Positions 12,355 through 24,900 of a DNA stretch of 64,000 nt are shown here, in pieces. Position 1 is the stretch's first letter; every line of letters starts with the position of its first letter. Where the stretch lies: assembly GCA_029204225.1 (NCBI GenBank), contig CM055097.1, positions 57,990,519-58,054,518 of the forward strand, written 5' to 3'. Under the pieces are notes generated by a model, which saw nothing but the letters and a program-made list of their open reading frames with translations, was not told where the DNA came from and made no database searches. Origin of the DNA: Diphasiastrum complanatum (taxonomy: Eukaryota; Streptophyta; Lycopodiopsida; Lycopodiales; Lycopodiaceae). A program made the position numbers and the translations under genes.

Positions 12355-13869
12355 ATGGCTTCCTCTGGTCCTAGTCGGGAGTCCTTGTTGTCTAGTTTTC
12401 TCACTAAGTTTGGTATAACTGAGCGCATAGAGTACTTCAAGTCCCTCTTCCAGCCTTTCTTACATGTGTTCAGTATAGCATAGCAGAGTTCAGATGTTTT
12501 TTATGACCAGTATATCACATTCAGGGATATAGTCAGTATCCCTCTAATCTCTATGTGTAATTTGTTGTTTATGCATTTCACTGACCTTGGACATACTTTT
12601 CCACATTATAAGCAGCGGCTAGACAGGATGTACACTAAAATTTCTGACCAATTTAAGAATTCCAGTGAATGTAATTGTTGTAAACGAAAATGTTATCAAA
12701 CCGGATTTGTGTTTTTCTTGTTAGTACAAATCCTAGTAGAGTCAAATACATTGATTCCTGATATTGAGATCCCTTCATCTTCCACTATTGAACATTCCAT
12801 AAAGGATATCAGTCATTTTGTAGTTGATACTCCTGATGAAGACACTGACTATTTGAGTGTAGATACTAATATACTGTGGGATGCTTTCATTGGCTCTAAT
12901 GCCAATACTGAGAAAAACATTGCTGATGCACATTCTAAATGCTTTTTTGATTTGTCGAAATAATATATAAATGAAGATGTGTATATCACAACAGCAGATC
13001 TGTGTTTTTTCGATTATCGGGAGGATGAGGTGCTTTGTCTATCATCAAATACCATTTCTCAGTTCTCTGACATTGTTGATTTTGAAACCGAAGACTTGGT
13101 GCTGGGCATTGACTATGATGATGAGGAGGGTATTCTGACTGGTGAGGAATGTTTGTCCTGGGCTATGGCAAATGTCAGTGGTCATGGTTGAAGTTTACCT
13201 TCTGATGAGAAATTCATTTCATTCCAAGCCCATCATTCCAAGCTCAGCTGACATTCTCTCGTCCATCGGTTATGAAATTTGTAGATGACTCTTCTTCAAT
13301 AGGTGGTCACAATATAGATCATGCCGATCTAGTTGCAGCAAATGATGATAAATGCGTAAGTTTAAAAGTTTTACTGTATTTTTATCTAATGTATGTGTTC
13401 TATTGAGTTTTATATACTAAGAACTCCAATTTTGTAATTGCAGAATACACTTGTGATCGACGACTTTGCTACTCGTCAAGGGGGCTTCATACAACATTCA
13501 TCATCGTTCCATAGGGATAGTGGTCTCGGCCACTACTTGAGGCACTTTCAGAATGATGAAATTTGTGTTGCTCATTCCAAACTCAGTCTAGTTGGAGAGA
13601 CTATGATAATGGCTGTGAAAGCCTTATCTTATTATCTAGGTGGACATAAATTTGTGAAAGCAAATAAAATAATTTTTGTGAAGAGATCGTATGTTTTGAA
13701 CATGTTAGGATTTGTAGATGGAAATGTATCATTAAGGAGTTCCCATTATTCATTGTATGCAACATATATAGAATTGAGTGGTAACAAGGACAATGTGCAT
13801 CTTCTGGATACATATGCAAGTAGAGAGTTACTGCATGATAGCACAACAATTGGACAAGGTTTTTTCTGA
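12355..13869 (+). pseudogene. Unrecognised two-exon acidic protein (MASS protein), locus A
   Basis: The start is the ATG at 12355 (MASSGPSRESLLSSFL), 20 bases after the shared leader motif. Exon 1 runs to 13355 and exon 2 from 13444 to the TGA at 13869. The intron (13356-13443) has GTAAGT, a TACTAAG branch-like site and TTGCAG, and is phase 0. Exon 1 keeps one frame through stops at 12481 (TAG), 12961 (TAA) and 13189 (TGA), then shifts. Landmarks shared with locus B are DRMY, QFSDIVDF, IDYDDEEG, LPSDEKFISFQ and IGGHNI in exon 1, and YLRHFQNDEIC, IMAVKALS, LGGHK and KIIFVKR in exon 2. The product would be about 470 residues, acidic in the middle, with no signal peptide or membrane segment. I do not recognise the family. 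It is always divergent to the H3-like gene. Confidence 0.7.
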
Positions 13870-14300
13870 TTTCTCAGATCAAATGGATCTTAAGAATGGT
13901 GATTTGATTAGCTTCCCCTATTCAATGATCGGATTAGATTTCAAACAAGAAAATCCACTCAAATCAAGCAAAATCACCTCCAAACTAACCCTAAAATGCA
14001 ATTTTAACACTATTCATGCTAAGACAAGATGCCTACTGCAAGCTAACCATCCAACAAACATGCTGTAAACTAAAAAATTGGCGTAGCTCCTGGGCATCAG
14101 CGCCAAAATTGTAGTGGGGCTATTTCCTTCCTAGCCTCAACCCAAGATTCAAGCAAACAAGCATCAAGGAGATGAAGTTAGTCGTCACGTGGAGGTTCGT
14201 TCCCATGAGAGCGATAGCATATCTCAGAATTCAGCATGTATGGAAGATCCACATCTAACTTTAACATCCATTAACCCTAAGCATTAACACTACATTCGTT
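13870..14300. other. LTR-like non-coding stretch
   Basis: No gene. The line ACAATTTTGGCGCTGATGCC on the minus strand near 14090-14115 resembles a gypsy primer-binding region, and the text before it looks like LTR or leader sequence. It abuts the end of exon 2 of the unknown gene, so a retroelement probably removed whatever followed at locus A. Confidence 0.4.
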
Positions 14301-14304
14301 AACA

Positions 14305-15263
14305 CTAAGATCCACAATGATAATAGCTTACTCTTTCTTTCTCTCCAAAAACTAAACCAATAACATATTTTGATGCATCAATATGAACATGAAATTCGAT
14401 TGTCCAATTTGGAGCTCGTAAAATCAGTGAAGAAGCTAAAGCTTTCTTCAATTTCTCAAATGCTTCCAACGCCTCAGTTGTCCAAATAGGTACAATGGTC
14501 AACTTATATATAGGTCTTGTTATGTTCGCAAAGAATAAAATGAATATCCGATAGTAGTTTGCATGAACCATAAAAATATAAACTCCTTGAATTGTCCCTG
14601 GTGGCGGTAGCTCCACAGTGACTTTGATTTTGGAATAATTCGTAGCAATTTGATATCACATGTCCAAGAGCAACTCCATGAGTGACTCAAATTTGATACT
14701 TTTCTAGATTTAAGGAGATTTGGTGCCTGTGGCAACATTCAAATAATTTTTCCAAACAATCCAGATGGTCTGTATCGGCACTATGAACTCCAAGATCATC
14801 CAAGTAAATTTCAAGAAATTTCAACAAATAGTCTTTGAAGGCAAACTACATCACTCTCTAAAATGAACTAGGTGCATTACAAAGTCCAAATGACATAACT
14901 TTATAAGCATAAGTTCCCCATTCCATTGCAAAAGTTGTTTTGTGGAGATCCACAGGTGCGATTTTAACTTGGTTGTAATCACTGAATCCATCCAAAAAAA
15001 CTATAGGCTTCCGCTCCAGCAAGACGATCCAATACGCTTTCAGTAAAGGATAACGGAAAGTGATCGGATTCACGATGAGCTTTTGGTAACGTAATAACAA
15101 CGTCGTCCAAAGTATAGCATTTGAAATGCTCTGGCATATCATGTTGTACTGCATATAATTGTTCATTATCTAAAGGATTGATCTTGGCTCTTCGTTTAGC
15201 TTTTTTGGCATGAATCGTTCGAGGAGGTGATGACTTTCTAGAAGATGTGGTGATGTCTTGCAA
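14305..15263 (-). pseudogene. Ty3/gypsy reverse transcriptase and RNase H start
   Basis: On the minus strand the order is HDMPEHFKCYTLDDVV, DHFPLSFTESVLDRLAGAEA, DGFSDYNQVKIAP, TTFAMEWGTYAYKVMSFGLC, an EIYLDDLG catalytic motif in the shifted part near 14800, then PIYK, APNWTIEFHVHIDASKY of RNase H, where the piece ends. The linker has been joined directly to RT motif 2, so about 70 expected residues are missing, and several frameshifts and stops interrupt the text. Confidence 0.8.
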
Positions 15264-15539
15264 GAATTCTGACTTGAAGTGTCATCTTTAGATCACCTAT
15301 TTAAAAAGGTTATAAATCTTACACAAAAATTTCCTCACATACTAATGTCTCTTATTGTTATTGTTCCGAAATCCAAATAAGAAGCTAGCTGCCACCGGAA
15401 AGGTGAATCCCGACCACTGTGTAGTGACATCTAAGGAGCTAAGTGACATTGCCAAGTTTTATTTGTTGTATATAACGACCACTCGTTGCTTAACAGGTAT
15501 GCAAAAAAAAAAAAGTTAGACCAATTTATTGATTGACTA

Positions 15540-15865
15540 TGAGGCTTCATAGTAGATAACATCATCATGAAGATCATCTTGGCATCCACCCAAAACCATG
15601 AGATGCCCTTGATGACATGTTAACATCTTAGTGGTGAACATGTTGTTAACATCCTAGTAGTGGGTGGAGAGGCGGAATCTTCTAAGCCATGATGGGCACA
15701 TCCATGTCACTTACTATAACCCTTTATATCTGTGCACATACAAACCTGGATAACCAACATGGGCTAATCTATTATGTTCTATACCCAATAACCGAAGTGG
15801 GCCAGTCTAGTAGTGTGGGTAGAGGTCACCAAGGTAATCTTTGTGACTACTGATGCGTTCCATCT
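15540..15865 (+). repeat. Repeat shared with 48920-49710 upstream of LEUNIG-like copies
   Basis: The block with GATGCCCTTG.. ACATGTTAACATCTTAGTGG, CATGTTGTTAACATC, CCCAATAACCGA and GACTACTGATGCGTTCCAT appears here and before copy 3. Here GCGTTCCATCTG is joined directly to the end of a WD40 exon, whereas in copy 3 about 1.3 kb with three exons lies between. The repeat was therefore already upstream of the gene before copy 2 suffered its deletion. Confidence 0.8.
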
Positions 15866-17408
15866 GGTCTGCACACGAGCTTTTAAGGTCTGTTGTTTGT
15901 TCTCCTTCTTCATGTGAATTCAAGATCTCAGTGGCTGCAATGCCTCTGATACCAGTTCTGAAAATCACAAATAGCTGTTCTATTCCAGGGTGGTATGGTG
16001 CAAACGAGATTTCAGCCTCGTCTTGGAAGGTTGCTTGCTGCTGCAGCTAAAAAAGTTGTCTCCATATTTGATATCGAGACAGAAACATGTATCCATTCAC
16101 TACAGGTACTGAATTTTGAATTTTGGTTCATATCTTGCCATGTTTTCATTGTATATGAATTGCATGCTCAAGTGTTAGTAATGTGCTTATTTTTTGAAGA
16201 TTGAGAACCCATACTCTGGCGACGGAGTTAGAGGAATTCCTCTACTGAGACCTCCTCACCTCTCTTCTTGACCACATCTTTGAGGCGCTTCTTTTGCAGA
16301 GACACACGAAGCCTGTACATTCAGTGTGCTGGGATGTAACAGGTGATTATGTTGCCTCGGTTAGTGAAGATTCAGTGAGAGTGTGGGCATTAGGGTCAGG
16401 AGGCGATGGAGAATGTGTACATGAGTTAAGCTGCAATGGAAACAAATTCCATTCATGTGTATTCCATCCGGACTTTCCATCACTGCTTGTCATTGGTTGT
16501 TATCAGGTATGCTCATAAGTTTTCTTGCTAATAATTTTTCAGGGGAGATTTTAATCTGGTAGTGTCTATATCTTAACAGCTTCTCTTTCTTTCTCAAAAT
16601 ACAATTCTCAATTCTCCTCTCCTCTCGATTCCCTGATATGCTATGATCTTTTTTCTGCGGGAGGAGCTTTCTTATTCTGAGTTTATTTTTCTTTTGCACG
16701 ATACAATTCCCAATTTTTCTCTGCTCTTCAAGCCCTTGTATTCTTTCTAAAACTGTATCAGAGTTTTGTAGACTACATATATTTGTGTCAAGTTAGATGA
16801 ACGCAAGGCAGAAAACAAACTGAAGCTAGCCAATCTTTCTCAATTCATCTTTAAGTGGTCAATGGTGGTGGAAATGGTTGTGCTTCTCCCTAAATTCTTG
16901 GTGACACTTCTGTAAGAGATAATTCTGGTGGATAAAGCATTGCAAAAGAGCACCATTACACATACATGTTATCTGCTGTCAATTTCTATTCAAGGTTTAC
17001 ATGAAAATATCCTTTGTGCTCCCCTTGATTCATCCTCATTTTCAATGACATCCTTGCTCTCGACAATGAACTCACTCTTCTATTATGATATCAAATGACC
17101 TTACATTTGTTTGGCATCTTTCTTGGCTGAAAGCATTCTTTCAGTTTGGTTACATTTTCTCTTCTGCTAGTGCCCTTTTCATCACAAGAAGCTGACTTTT
17201 GAATGCGATTGGACATCTGTGGTTTTTTGGACTAATGCTTGCACATTTCGTCAACATTTGCCAGTCGTTGGAGCTCTGGAACATGGTGGAGAACAAGTGT
17301 ATGACCATTTCTGCTCACGATGGCGTTCTTACTGCTTTAGCACAGTCTCCCTCTACAGGAATGATTGCATCTGCAAGCCATGACAAGTGTGTGAAGTTGT
17401 GGAAGTAG
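15866..17408 (+). pseudogene. LUG-like: LEUNIG-like WD40 co-repressor, 3' exons, copy 2 (5' deleted)
   Basis: Only about 26 bases remain of the exon that ends CTRVVK (here CTRAFK, 15866-15892). Exons at 15989-16105, 16300-16506 and 17265-17408 follow, ending HDKCVKLWK and a TAG. Sequence is closer to the plant LEUNIG consensus than copies 1 and 3: [44 protein letters not shown] and [11 protein letters not shown]. It lies on the + strand, about 35 kb upstream of copy 3. A deletion fused its 5' side to the repeat at 15540-15865, so it cannot make a full propeller. It is the most diverged copy and probably reflects an earlier duplication. Confidence 0.85.
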
Positions 17409-20400
17409 GTTGTTGATACTGGCGTGTAATCTTCCATGTAAATAGGCTCTTTGAAGTAAGTTACTGTCACATTTGAATGATCACAAGGATGTTGTAGTAT
17501 GGCTTGCCACTTTCATGGGCCATATGAATCAGTGATCAACAATTAGCCCTTTGGATCCTTTGGCCAATGCATGCTACTTCACTGAAATTTGTTTTTCTTT
17601 GAATGTCTCTCTCGAGATTCTCAAGAACAGTAAATGGTTATATATGTTAATGTTTGCATACCTACCTGTGAGGAAGTCCTGGCTGTCAAAACGGCTCTTC
17701 AAAAAACTACATCAATTTACATTGTGAAAAATATGCTGCATCACTCAAGTAATGCATCTTGTGAACATAACATCAAGGTCACAAAATCGGTGATACATTT
17801 CTTATTTATATTTCATATTCTCTGTTATTTGTCCTCTCTCTCTCTCTCTCTTTCTGAAATAATGCATCTTGTGGACATAACATCAAGGTCAGAAAATTGA
17901 TAATATGTTTCTTATTTTTATTTCATATTCTCTGTTGTTCTCTCTCTCCCTCTCTCTCTCCAAGTTCCATCTTCAAAGATGGATTCTTTTCAAGGCTTTT
18001 TCTGTGTGATGTATCTTGTTTTAATATGTTCTCTCTAGGCTTGTATCTCTGAGATGTCTTGCACCTGAAACAGTCGGCAAACTACACAATAAAAATGCCC
18101 TTAATCAGAGCTTTTATCTGATACCCATATTGCCTAAAAAAAAATTTTTAGTAAAAAAAACGATTCTGTACGATTCTGGTTTTTTTCCGAACCGCGATTC
18201 AGAATCGGAGTGCAACTATGGTTCAGAGATCATCTCCAAATGAAGGTAAGATGATGATGTTGATGGCTAAGTTCTCTTTTTGTGAGTTGCCTTTCACTAT
18301 GAAAGTTTGAAGTGTTAATAAGAGTTGTAGTTGAACCATTTCTAATTTGAGAACTGCATCAATGAAGGAGCTAGTTTTAACGGTGGTACAACGCCCTTCA
18401 AAGTTCAGAGGACTTCATGCCTTTGTTTATTCACCAGCAGTAGGGACTGCTTCAGAAGTCAAGCTTGTATGAGATTTAAATAGATGGATAGGGCCGTGAT
18501 GTATAGCTTTGTAGAGTAAGTGTCACAGCAATCCACAGTTGGCCAGGGTTTGATTGGTCTTAGTCCCCTACCACTCCTATCTTGAATTCTCATTTTAGCA
18601 TTTTGGTAATATTCTAGAACATGATTCTTTTGCTAGTGCCGATGGTTGTACCAACTTTTGTCATTATGTAATTGGCATACCAGTTCCATACAACCTTGTT
18701 GGCTAGTCTGTCGATTATAAGAATATGATATTTCTGTGTAGTTTCTGCTGAGCTTGGTTCTGCCAAACCCCCAAAACTTTCTATCCATACCTTATTGTGT
18801 AGTCTTTGGGAGTCATAAAGTAGAACATAAAGTTGAGATGAACTTTCAATGCCATGTATATAATTTTGAACTTCCTTCGACTTATTAGCCCTATTGCTTC
18901 ATTGAGTCTTTGTTTATACTCAAACTTCAATCCTCCTACCCATCAGATCAATCCCAAATAAACAACTTCACTGCTTCACAAACTCATCCTCAACTTGATA
19001 TCACTTTTGATAATTCTCACTTGTGTTAATGGTAGCCCAGACTCAAACACAGCTAGGTGAATAATTGGACTTTTGAATGCGCACAATTCTTATCAACCTA
19101 GCTAGTTGAACATTTTTTCTTTTAATGCTTAAAATTGTTATGGAATAAGACTATTTATGAAGAGAAATAGAAAATTTGAGGTGTCAACGAGGCTTGTACT
19201 TATTACCAGAAAACCATATTTCTACATTTTAATGATGCTTAATTTTAAGTTATCATACCTATTGCATGTCATTGCAACAATCCAAATTTGGGGCAAACTA
19301 CGAGCCCAACTTGCTTTACCATTTAGGTTAGGATACATGCCTTATATACTAATTCTTTTAGTAGTTGACTAAAATATTTCACTATGATGTGTAAATTGAC
19401 TTTCAATCACTAAATAAAAACTTGGTTATAAGAGTTATGCACTTTAGTAGTTGACTAAAATATTTCACTATGATGTGTAAACTGATCTTAGTTGTCGCAT
19501 CTAGGAGTTACATTGAAAATCAAATTTGCAAAATGACAAATGATATCCATTGTAAGCCCACTTTAATAGGTGCTTACGATTTGACAACAAGTGGGCATGC
19601 GTGTCGTGACACGTCATGGGGTTTAAGTGCGATAAGGTGCAACACTTACCTCTTGTGTCATATGTTAACTAGCCTAACAAACAAGATTTTTCTCTCAGAA
19701 TTAAATTGTAACTATGAGAGCTACAAATTTTTTTATAGGAAAAATGAATCTCTTTTTACTCGATAAACAAGAAATGTGGGAAAGATTTAGGTACTATGCA
19801 ATCATAGCTTTTACTCATGTGTCACAATGACAATCTTGTAAAGAGGATATTTTTCACATTTTAGGGGAATGATTTTTGGCGAGCTTTTTTCAACGAGTTT
19901 TTGTACTACATTCAAAGCAAGCTTATCTAGCACCTTCAACATATCTCTATTCATAAACCATATGTGATTTCTAGCACTACATCAAGGAGAAGTAAATTAA
20001 GTCATGCTATGTTGATTCTCAAAAAAATTGATGAAGAATGTAATTGAATTTTAGTGAAAGTTAAGTTTTAGTAATCTTCTCCAAACGTCTCTTTATAATC
20101 ATTATGAAATACTTGAAAGGCCTCACACGTATAATCATTATGAGATTCATTTGTTTCATTAACTTTGTTATCATTATTAATTGTTATCAATTGCCATTTT
20201 GTTATGAGGCTGTGTCTCATGAGTATGGATGTCACACAATGACACAATACATATCTCCCTTAATGTGATGTTTTAAGTTGATTCTATGGTGGTTCATTTG
20301 TTTTTATAATAGTAACTAATATGGTCACCTATTAATTATGGATGTCATTTGTCATTCACATAAGATTAACACTATAAGAAATAAAAAATTGTCTCATGAT

Positions 20401-20460
20401 AACTAGGTATGCACACCTACAAGGTTAACAAATGCCAACAAGGAAAAATTAAACTTGTCT

Positions 20461-20462
<2 letters not shown>
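17409..20462. other. 3' flank of LEUNIG-like copy 2
   Basis: Homologous to the flanks of copies 1 and 3 but with many indels. Notable are an internal short duplication of the AATAATGCATCTTGTG line (about 17750 and 17857), an inserted segment around 18050-18270, and a 1.28 kb stretch at 18486-19766 absent or reduced to remnants in the other copies. No convincing gene. Confidence 0.65.

Positions 20463-20546
<84 letters not shown>
20463..20546. repeat. (AT)42 microsatellite
   Basis: Perfect AT run of 84 bases at the position where copies 1 and 3 have the TA/GA compound tract. Homology with the other copies ends here. Confidence 0.97.
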
Positions 20547-20548
<2 letters not shown>

Positions 20549-20856
20549 CACTTGTTCATAAATCATGCTCATGCACATCTTAACATTATATAATTCAAAA
20601 TCCTAGATCGTGTTCATCTCAAATGAGACTGGCTTATCAACTAGACAAAGGATTCATAGTCCCTCGATGTAGATATACTCTACAAAGAAACAAAAATAAA
20701 TATTAGATCCATATAATTTTGAATACTTTGTGCAAAAATGAAATTAGGGATGAGCAATCTTAAAAATTGAACACCAAGTGAGTTGCAAGTGAGGCAAATT
20801 CTAAAAAAAGAACTTAGGGAGGGCCGAGAAGTGCATCCAATGTACAAGTCACTAGG

Positions 20857-21660
20857 ATGGGATCACTTGAATCATTCCTCTTGGGACCTAGTGAGAGGTT
20901 TAATTCTACAAACTACTCAATATGGAAAGGGAGGATGGAGTCACTCCTAGTGCTCCAAGACCTCCTTGATATTGTCCTAGATGAATAGGATGAACTTCTT
21001 GGAGGACAAGGACTGGTAAAGTAAGAAGGCAAGAGTAGACATTGTGTCAAAACTTAATGTTAGTAATGATCTCCTAAAGGAGGTAGCCTCTTGTACTTCG
21101 GCAATCTATGAATCCAATAACACCTCTAGAGTACTCATGCTTAGAAATAAAATCTTGCAAAGTATGAGAAATAGTGGTGAGAGTGCACAAGAGTATGTGC
21201 TTACAATCAAATCTCTTAATAAAAAACTAGCTTCAATAGGAGATAAGATTCTTGATAAAGAACATTTACAAGTGATCCTCAATAGCGATGAGTTCTCCAG
21301 TTTGGTTCTAAGCTTTGCCATACAAGAAGTCCTACCTTCTATTGACAAGCTACATAGTGAGCTTGTGGCCGAGGAGTGTAAGATCCTACATGTCAAGAGT
21401 AGGATGAGTTCCTTATCCTTGCATGATGGAGTTGAGAAAGCCAACTTCTCATTCAAATGCAAATAGAAGACCAAGGGAGTCAAGAAGAATCAAAGCAAGG
21501 AGTCCAAGGAGGAGGATCAAACATCAAGTTCGAAGGGTAGAGACAACAAGGACAAGACCAAGCTAAAATGCTTCTTTTGTGGAGGGCATTTTGCATTCGA
21601 GTTTTACAAGAAGTAGAATGCACAAGGGGAGAGCAAACAAGAAAATTGTGAAAAATAGAA
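20857..21660 (+). pseudogene. Ty1/copia gag
   Basis: Starts MGSLESFLLGPSERFNSTNY then SIWKGRMESLL, the typical copia gag N-terminus, with a stop near 20987. The UBN2-type core is open at 21044-21466 (SGESAQEYVL, KIRDKIL-like LDKEHLQVIL). After a TAG comes a lysine-rich linker and a damaged zinc knuckle (KCFFCGGHFAFEF, lacking one residue and the last cysteine). Truncated after the knuckle, with no protease seen. Confidence 0.8.
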
Positions 21661-21961
21661 AAGCTATCTATGATTGAGTTAGGGGGTTCGCCAACTTTTT
21701 ATATCTCCATCCACATGTTAGTAGTTGATTAGACCAATTTCGGCATTAGAGGCAACTTGAGCAAGTACACATGTAAAGGGATGATTAGGCCAAAAGTAAA
21801 GTTTGATGTGGCTTGAGCTAGCTTAGGCTTGTTACACTTGTCATGATGAGGTTGGATGTGTGACACTTCCCTATGTGTTGGCATGAGATCTAGTGACCAA
21901 TCAAAAGAGAGAAATTCACCAATTTGGTCCAATCAAGTTTGAGGGCTCATATGTCACTCAA

Positions 21962-23837
21962 TCAATCAAATTTGGAGAGGTAAAAAAGGGGTCCAATCAA
22001 AAGCAAATCTTCCCTACCTCGAGTTCCTATTAGAGAGTGTGATGGATTCATTTTTATGTAAGTTTTAACACCATAGGGTACTCCAAATATACACTTGTTG
22101 GCATTTAGGGCTATACAAGTAGTAACACACTTTTGAAAACATTTTTCAAGTATCACTAAATGCTCTTTAACAGAAGATGCTCCACATAAATCATCCATTT
22201 TTCAAGTTTCTGTCTAGGATATCTTGAAAATTTTCATTCATAAACCTTTGATATGTGGCTGGAGCGTTTGATAAACCGAAAGGCATAACGTGATAGGCAA
22301 AAACTCCAAAGGTGGTGGTGAAAGTGGTTTTAAGCTTATCTTCTTCGACAATGGCTATTTGGTTATAGCCAGCAAAACAGTCCATGAAAGAATAGATCTC
22401 TCTTTCTGCCAATTCTTCTAGCACTTGGTCTATAAAAGACAATGGATAATAATCTTTTCTCGCGTGTTTGTTTAGTTGCTTATAGTCGACACAGACTCGA
22501 ATTTGAGTAGAGTTCTTTTTGGCCGTGGGACTATCGGTGAACACCATTCAGTATTGTCCACAAGAAAGACCAATCCAGCTCCTTTCAATCGTTCTAATTC
22601 CTCAGGTACTCCTTCTTTCATGTGAAATGGTAACCTTCACTGTTCTGCCTAATGGTTTTAGCATCAGGTTTCAGGAGTATAGTATGCTTCACTAAATCTG
22701 GAGATATTCCTTTCAGATATGAATAATTCCAAGCAAATATGTGCTGATATTTCTTGCACAAGTCCTCATAGGTTTTCTTGTCTTTTGGGCTTAGGTGGGC
22801 ACCTACTTTGATCTTCTTAGGTTCATCCTCTATTCCAAGGTTTATAAGATAGGTTTCCTAACCTTGGGAGGTGGTTCATCTGGTGTATTCCACTCTAAGC
22901 CTAGTACATCCCTCAATTCTACATCTTCATCTGTTAATGTTTCAAACTAGTATCACTATCAGTGAGTTCTTCCCATTCAGTTGATGCAATTGGCGCTTGT
23001 TCATATTGAGGTACTGCTGGGTATCCATCAACCACTACCCTTTCTTTTCCCCTTCTGAAAACTAATACTCTAGTTGGAATATCCACTAGTTACTCAATCG
23101 AAGCTAGGGACAACCTAGTAGGATGAAATATCCCCTACTACCGGGATGCATTAACATAGAAATCGATGTAGGTAGTCTCTCCTGCTACAGTAATAGGAGT
23201 ATGTTTCAATTTCCCATCAGGTTTGATAATCGAGTTATTTTCCAACTTCAATGCGGTTACAGTGACAGGTTCGAGTAATGCGGTTCGAGTTCAAACCCTA
23301 AGCGATCAGCCAGCTCTGAACTAAGGATGTTGATTGTGGATCCGGCATCTACTATTGCTCCTGCAATGACTATTCCATCGATGGTCACATCCACTTTTGA
23401 CAGGCTCGATCTAAGGTACTTGCACTTATATGTCCAATAATAGGCGATTCTAATGTCTGTAGTGCAGATGGTTTCATAATGTGCGTCGCTTTTCTTTTTA
23501 CTAATGGCGATAACCTAAGGTGTTGCCATAAGTCGACTTCCATACTTAAATTATTTAACGCTTCTTGCAAGTCTTGGTTTCCCATACTCTTCCCTAGATC
23601 TATTTCTTTTTTGATACGGTGCGTTCTAGCTCTGTTCTTCATGGATCTAGGTAATGATATGGTTTTAGCAATTTTTTTGATGAGTGGGATTCTTGAAACT
23701 CTTCTCCCTATCAGTTCATGTACCTGTTCTTCATCTGTGAGCTTATGATCAGCATACTCTTCTTGTTGTTGAGACTGTATTTTCTCCAAGGGAATTTTCT
23801 CAGGTGCTTTAGATGGTGATGTGTCTAACTCCTCCAA
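21962..23837 (-). pseudogene. Ty3/gypsy gag-linker, protease and reverse transcriptase
   Basis: Minus-strand order: an acidic/basic linker (23837-23385), a retropepsin core in the next frame with VDAGSTINILSSE (catalytic D-A/S-G), a stop-riddled RT front (DLFAWSY, HTILLKPDA at about 22750), then RT 22547-22191 with RVCVDYKQLNKHARKDYYPL, FAGYNQI and VMPFGLSNAPATYQRF, and the catalytic MDDL at about 22196. The element breaks off near 22020 after IFGVPYGVK. Frameshifts and stops show it is dead. Confidence 0.85.
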
Positions 23838-24900
23838 GGGTTCTTTGAAAGAAGTTTTCCTTGACTGTTTTTGGGTTTTTTCGATTTTGTCTAGTAATTC
23901 CTTTTCTTTGCTCGCTACAGGTCAATACCAGCACTTCTTCTTATGCAAGTGGTTCAATATCGATCAGATTGATCGGAGGTCTCTCTTCCTCTACTTTGGT
24001 TTTTCCCTTTTCTGAAGGAGTGTATGGATATGGAATACTTCATTTTCATATGGATATGAAATACTGTATTGGGCACAAGTGTCTTTCAAACACAATTATA
24101 GGGCCAACCCATATGCCATTAATTCTTCAGCTATCATATTTATAAATATCCAAGCTTTAACCATGCAAATTTGGAATTTGTCAGCGAACAAAAGCAGAGC
24201 TTCCTCAAGAACATTTTGAACAATGAGCTTTTTGTTGCATTTCAAGACCCAAGAAATATTGTATTTCAGGTAACATTCGGTTCGGAACGTTTCACCCACA
24301 AATTGGTGATCCTCTCCCTACTTCAAGATAGTAAGGTATACTTGCAACCTAGGGTAAAACACAATCCGTGTGTTTTTTGTGGTATCTTGGAGATGAAAGT
24401 ACAACCACACTAGCATTGGTCTCAATAGGTGACTGTCCCATGCCAATGATTGTCTGGCTCTAGTACCAACACACTAATACCAAGAGAGGTTTGTTGGAAT
24501 TTGATGCTCAATCTCAAATCCATTTAATAATCCCAAAAAACTAGAAACAAAAGGCTCAAATTTCTAAGCAGAGGATTGAAAAATTCAAGATCGTATTATC
24601 TAGAATATTATGGTATTGGATCGACTTGAAAAAATCTATATTTTTTGAGTCAGTATTTTTTGAGTCATTGTACATTTTTTGATACTTGTAAATTTTGACA
24701 CTGGGGTCTAAAATCCTTCCTAATGACTTCGCATTGACAGTCCGTCCACTTTGTACATGCATTAACTGTAATGAGGTGGTTGTCATAACTGCAACAAACA
24801 GTAGTTGTAGATATTTTGTAGGATATAAATCCTAGAATCTTCATCAAAAAACCTTTTTTTTTATCTTGAGAATGCTTGAAGCAGTAAGTGTTTTGAGCCA
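23838..24900. other. Non-coding, LTR-like stretch
   Basis: No gene. GGCTCTAGTACCAACA near 24458 is a variant of the copia primer-binding border found elsewhere in the window, suggesting LTR remnants. Confidence 0.35.

Noticed and set aside
12553-12963. CNCCKRKC line as a zinc finger in the MASS protein
   Set aside because: At locus B the corresponding line keeps only one cysteine (CDIHKRICRF), so metal binding is not conserved.
14085-14115. TTTTGGCGCTGATGCC as primer site of the gypsy RT at 14305-15263
   Set aside because: It lies downstream of that coding region on the minus strand, so it cannot be its 5' primer site.
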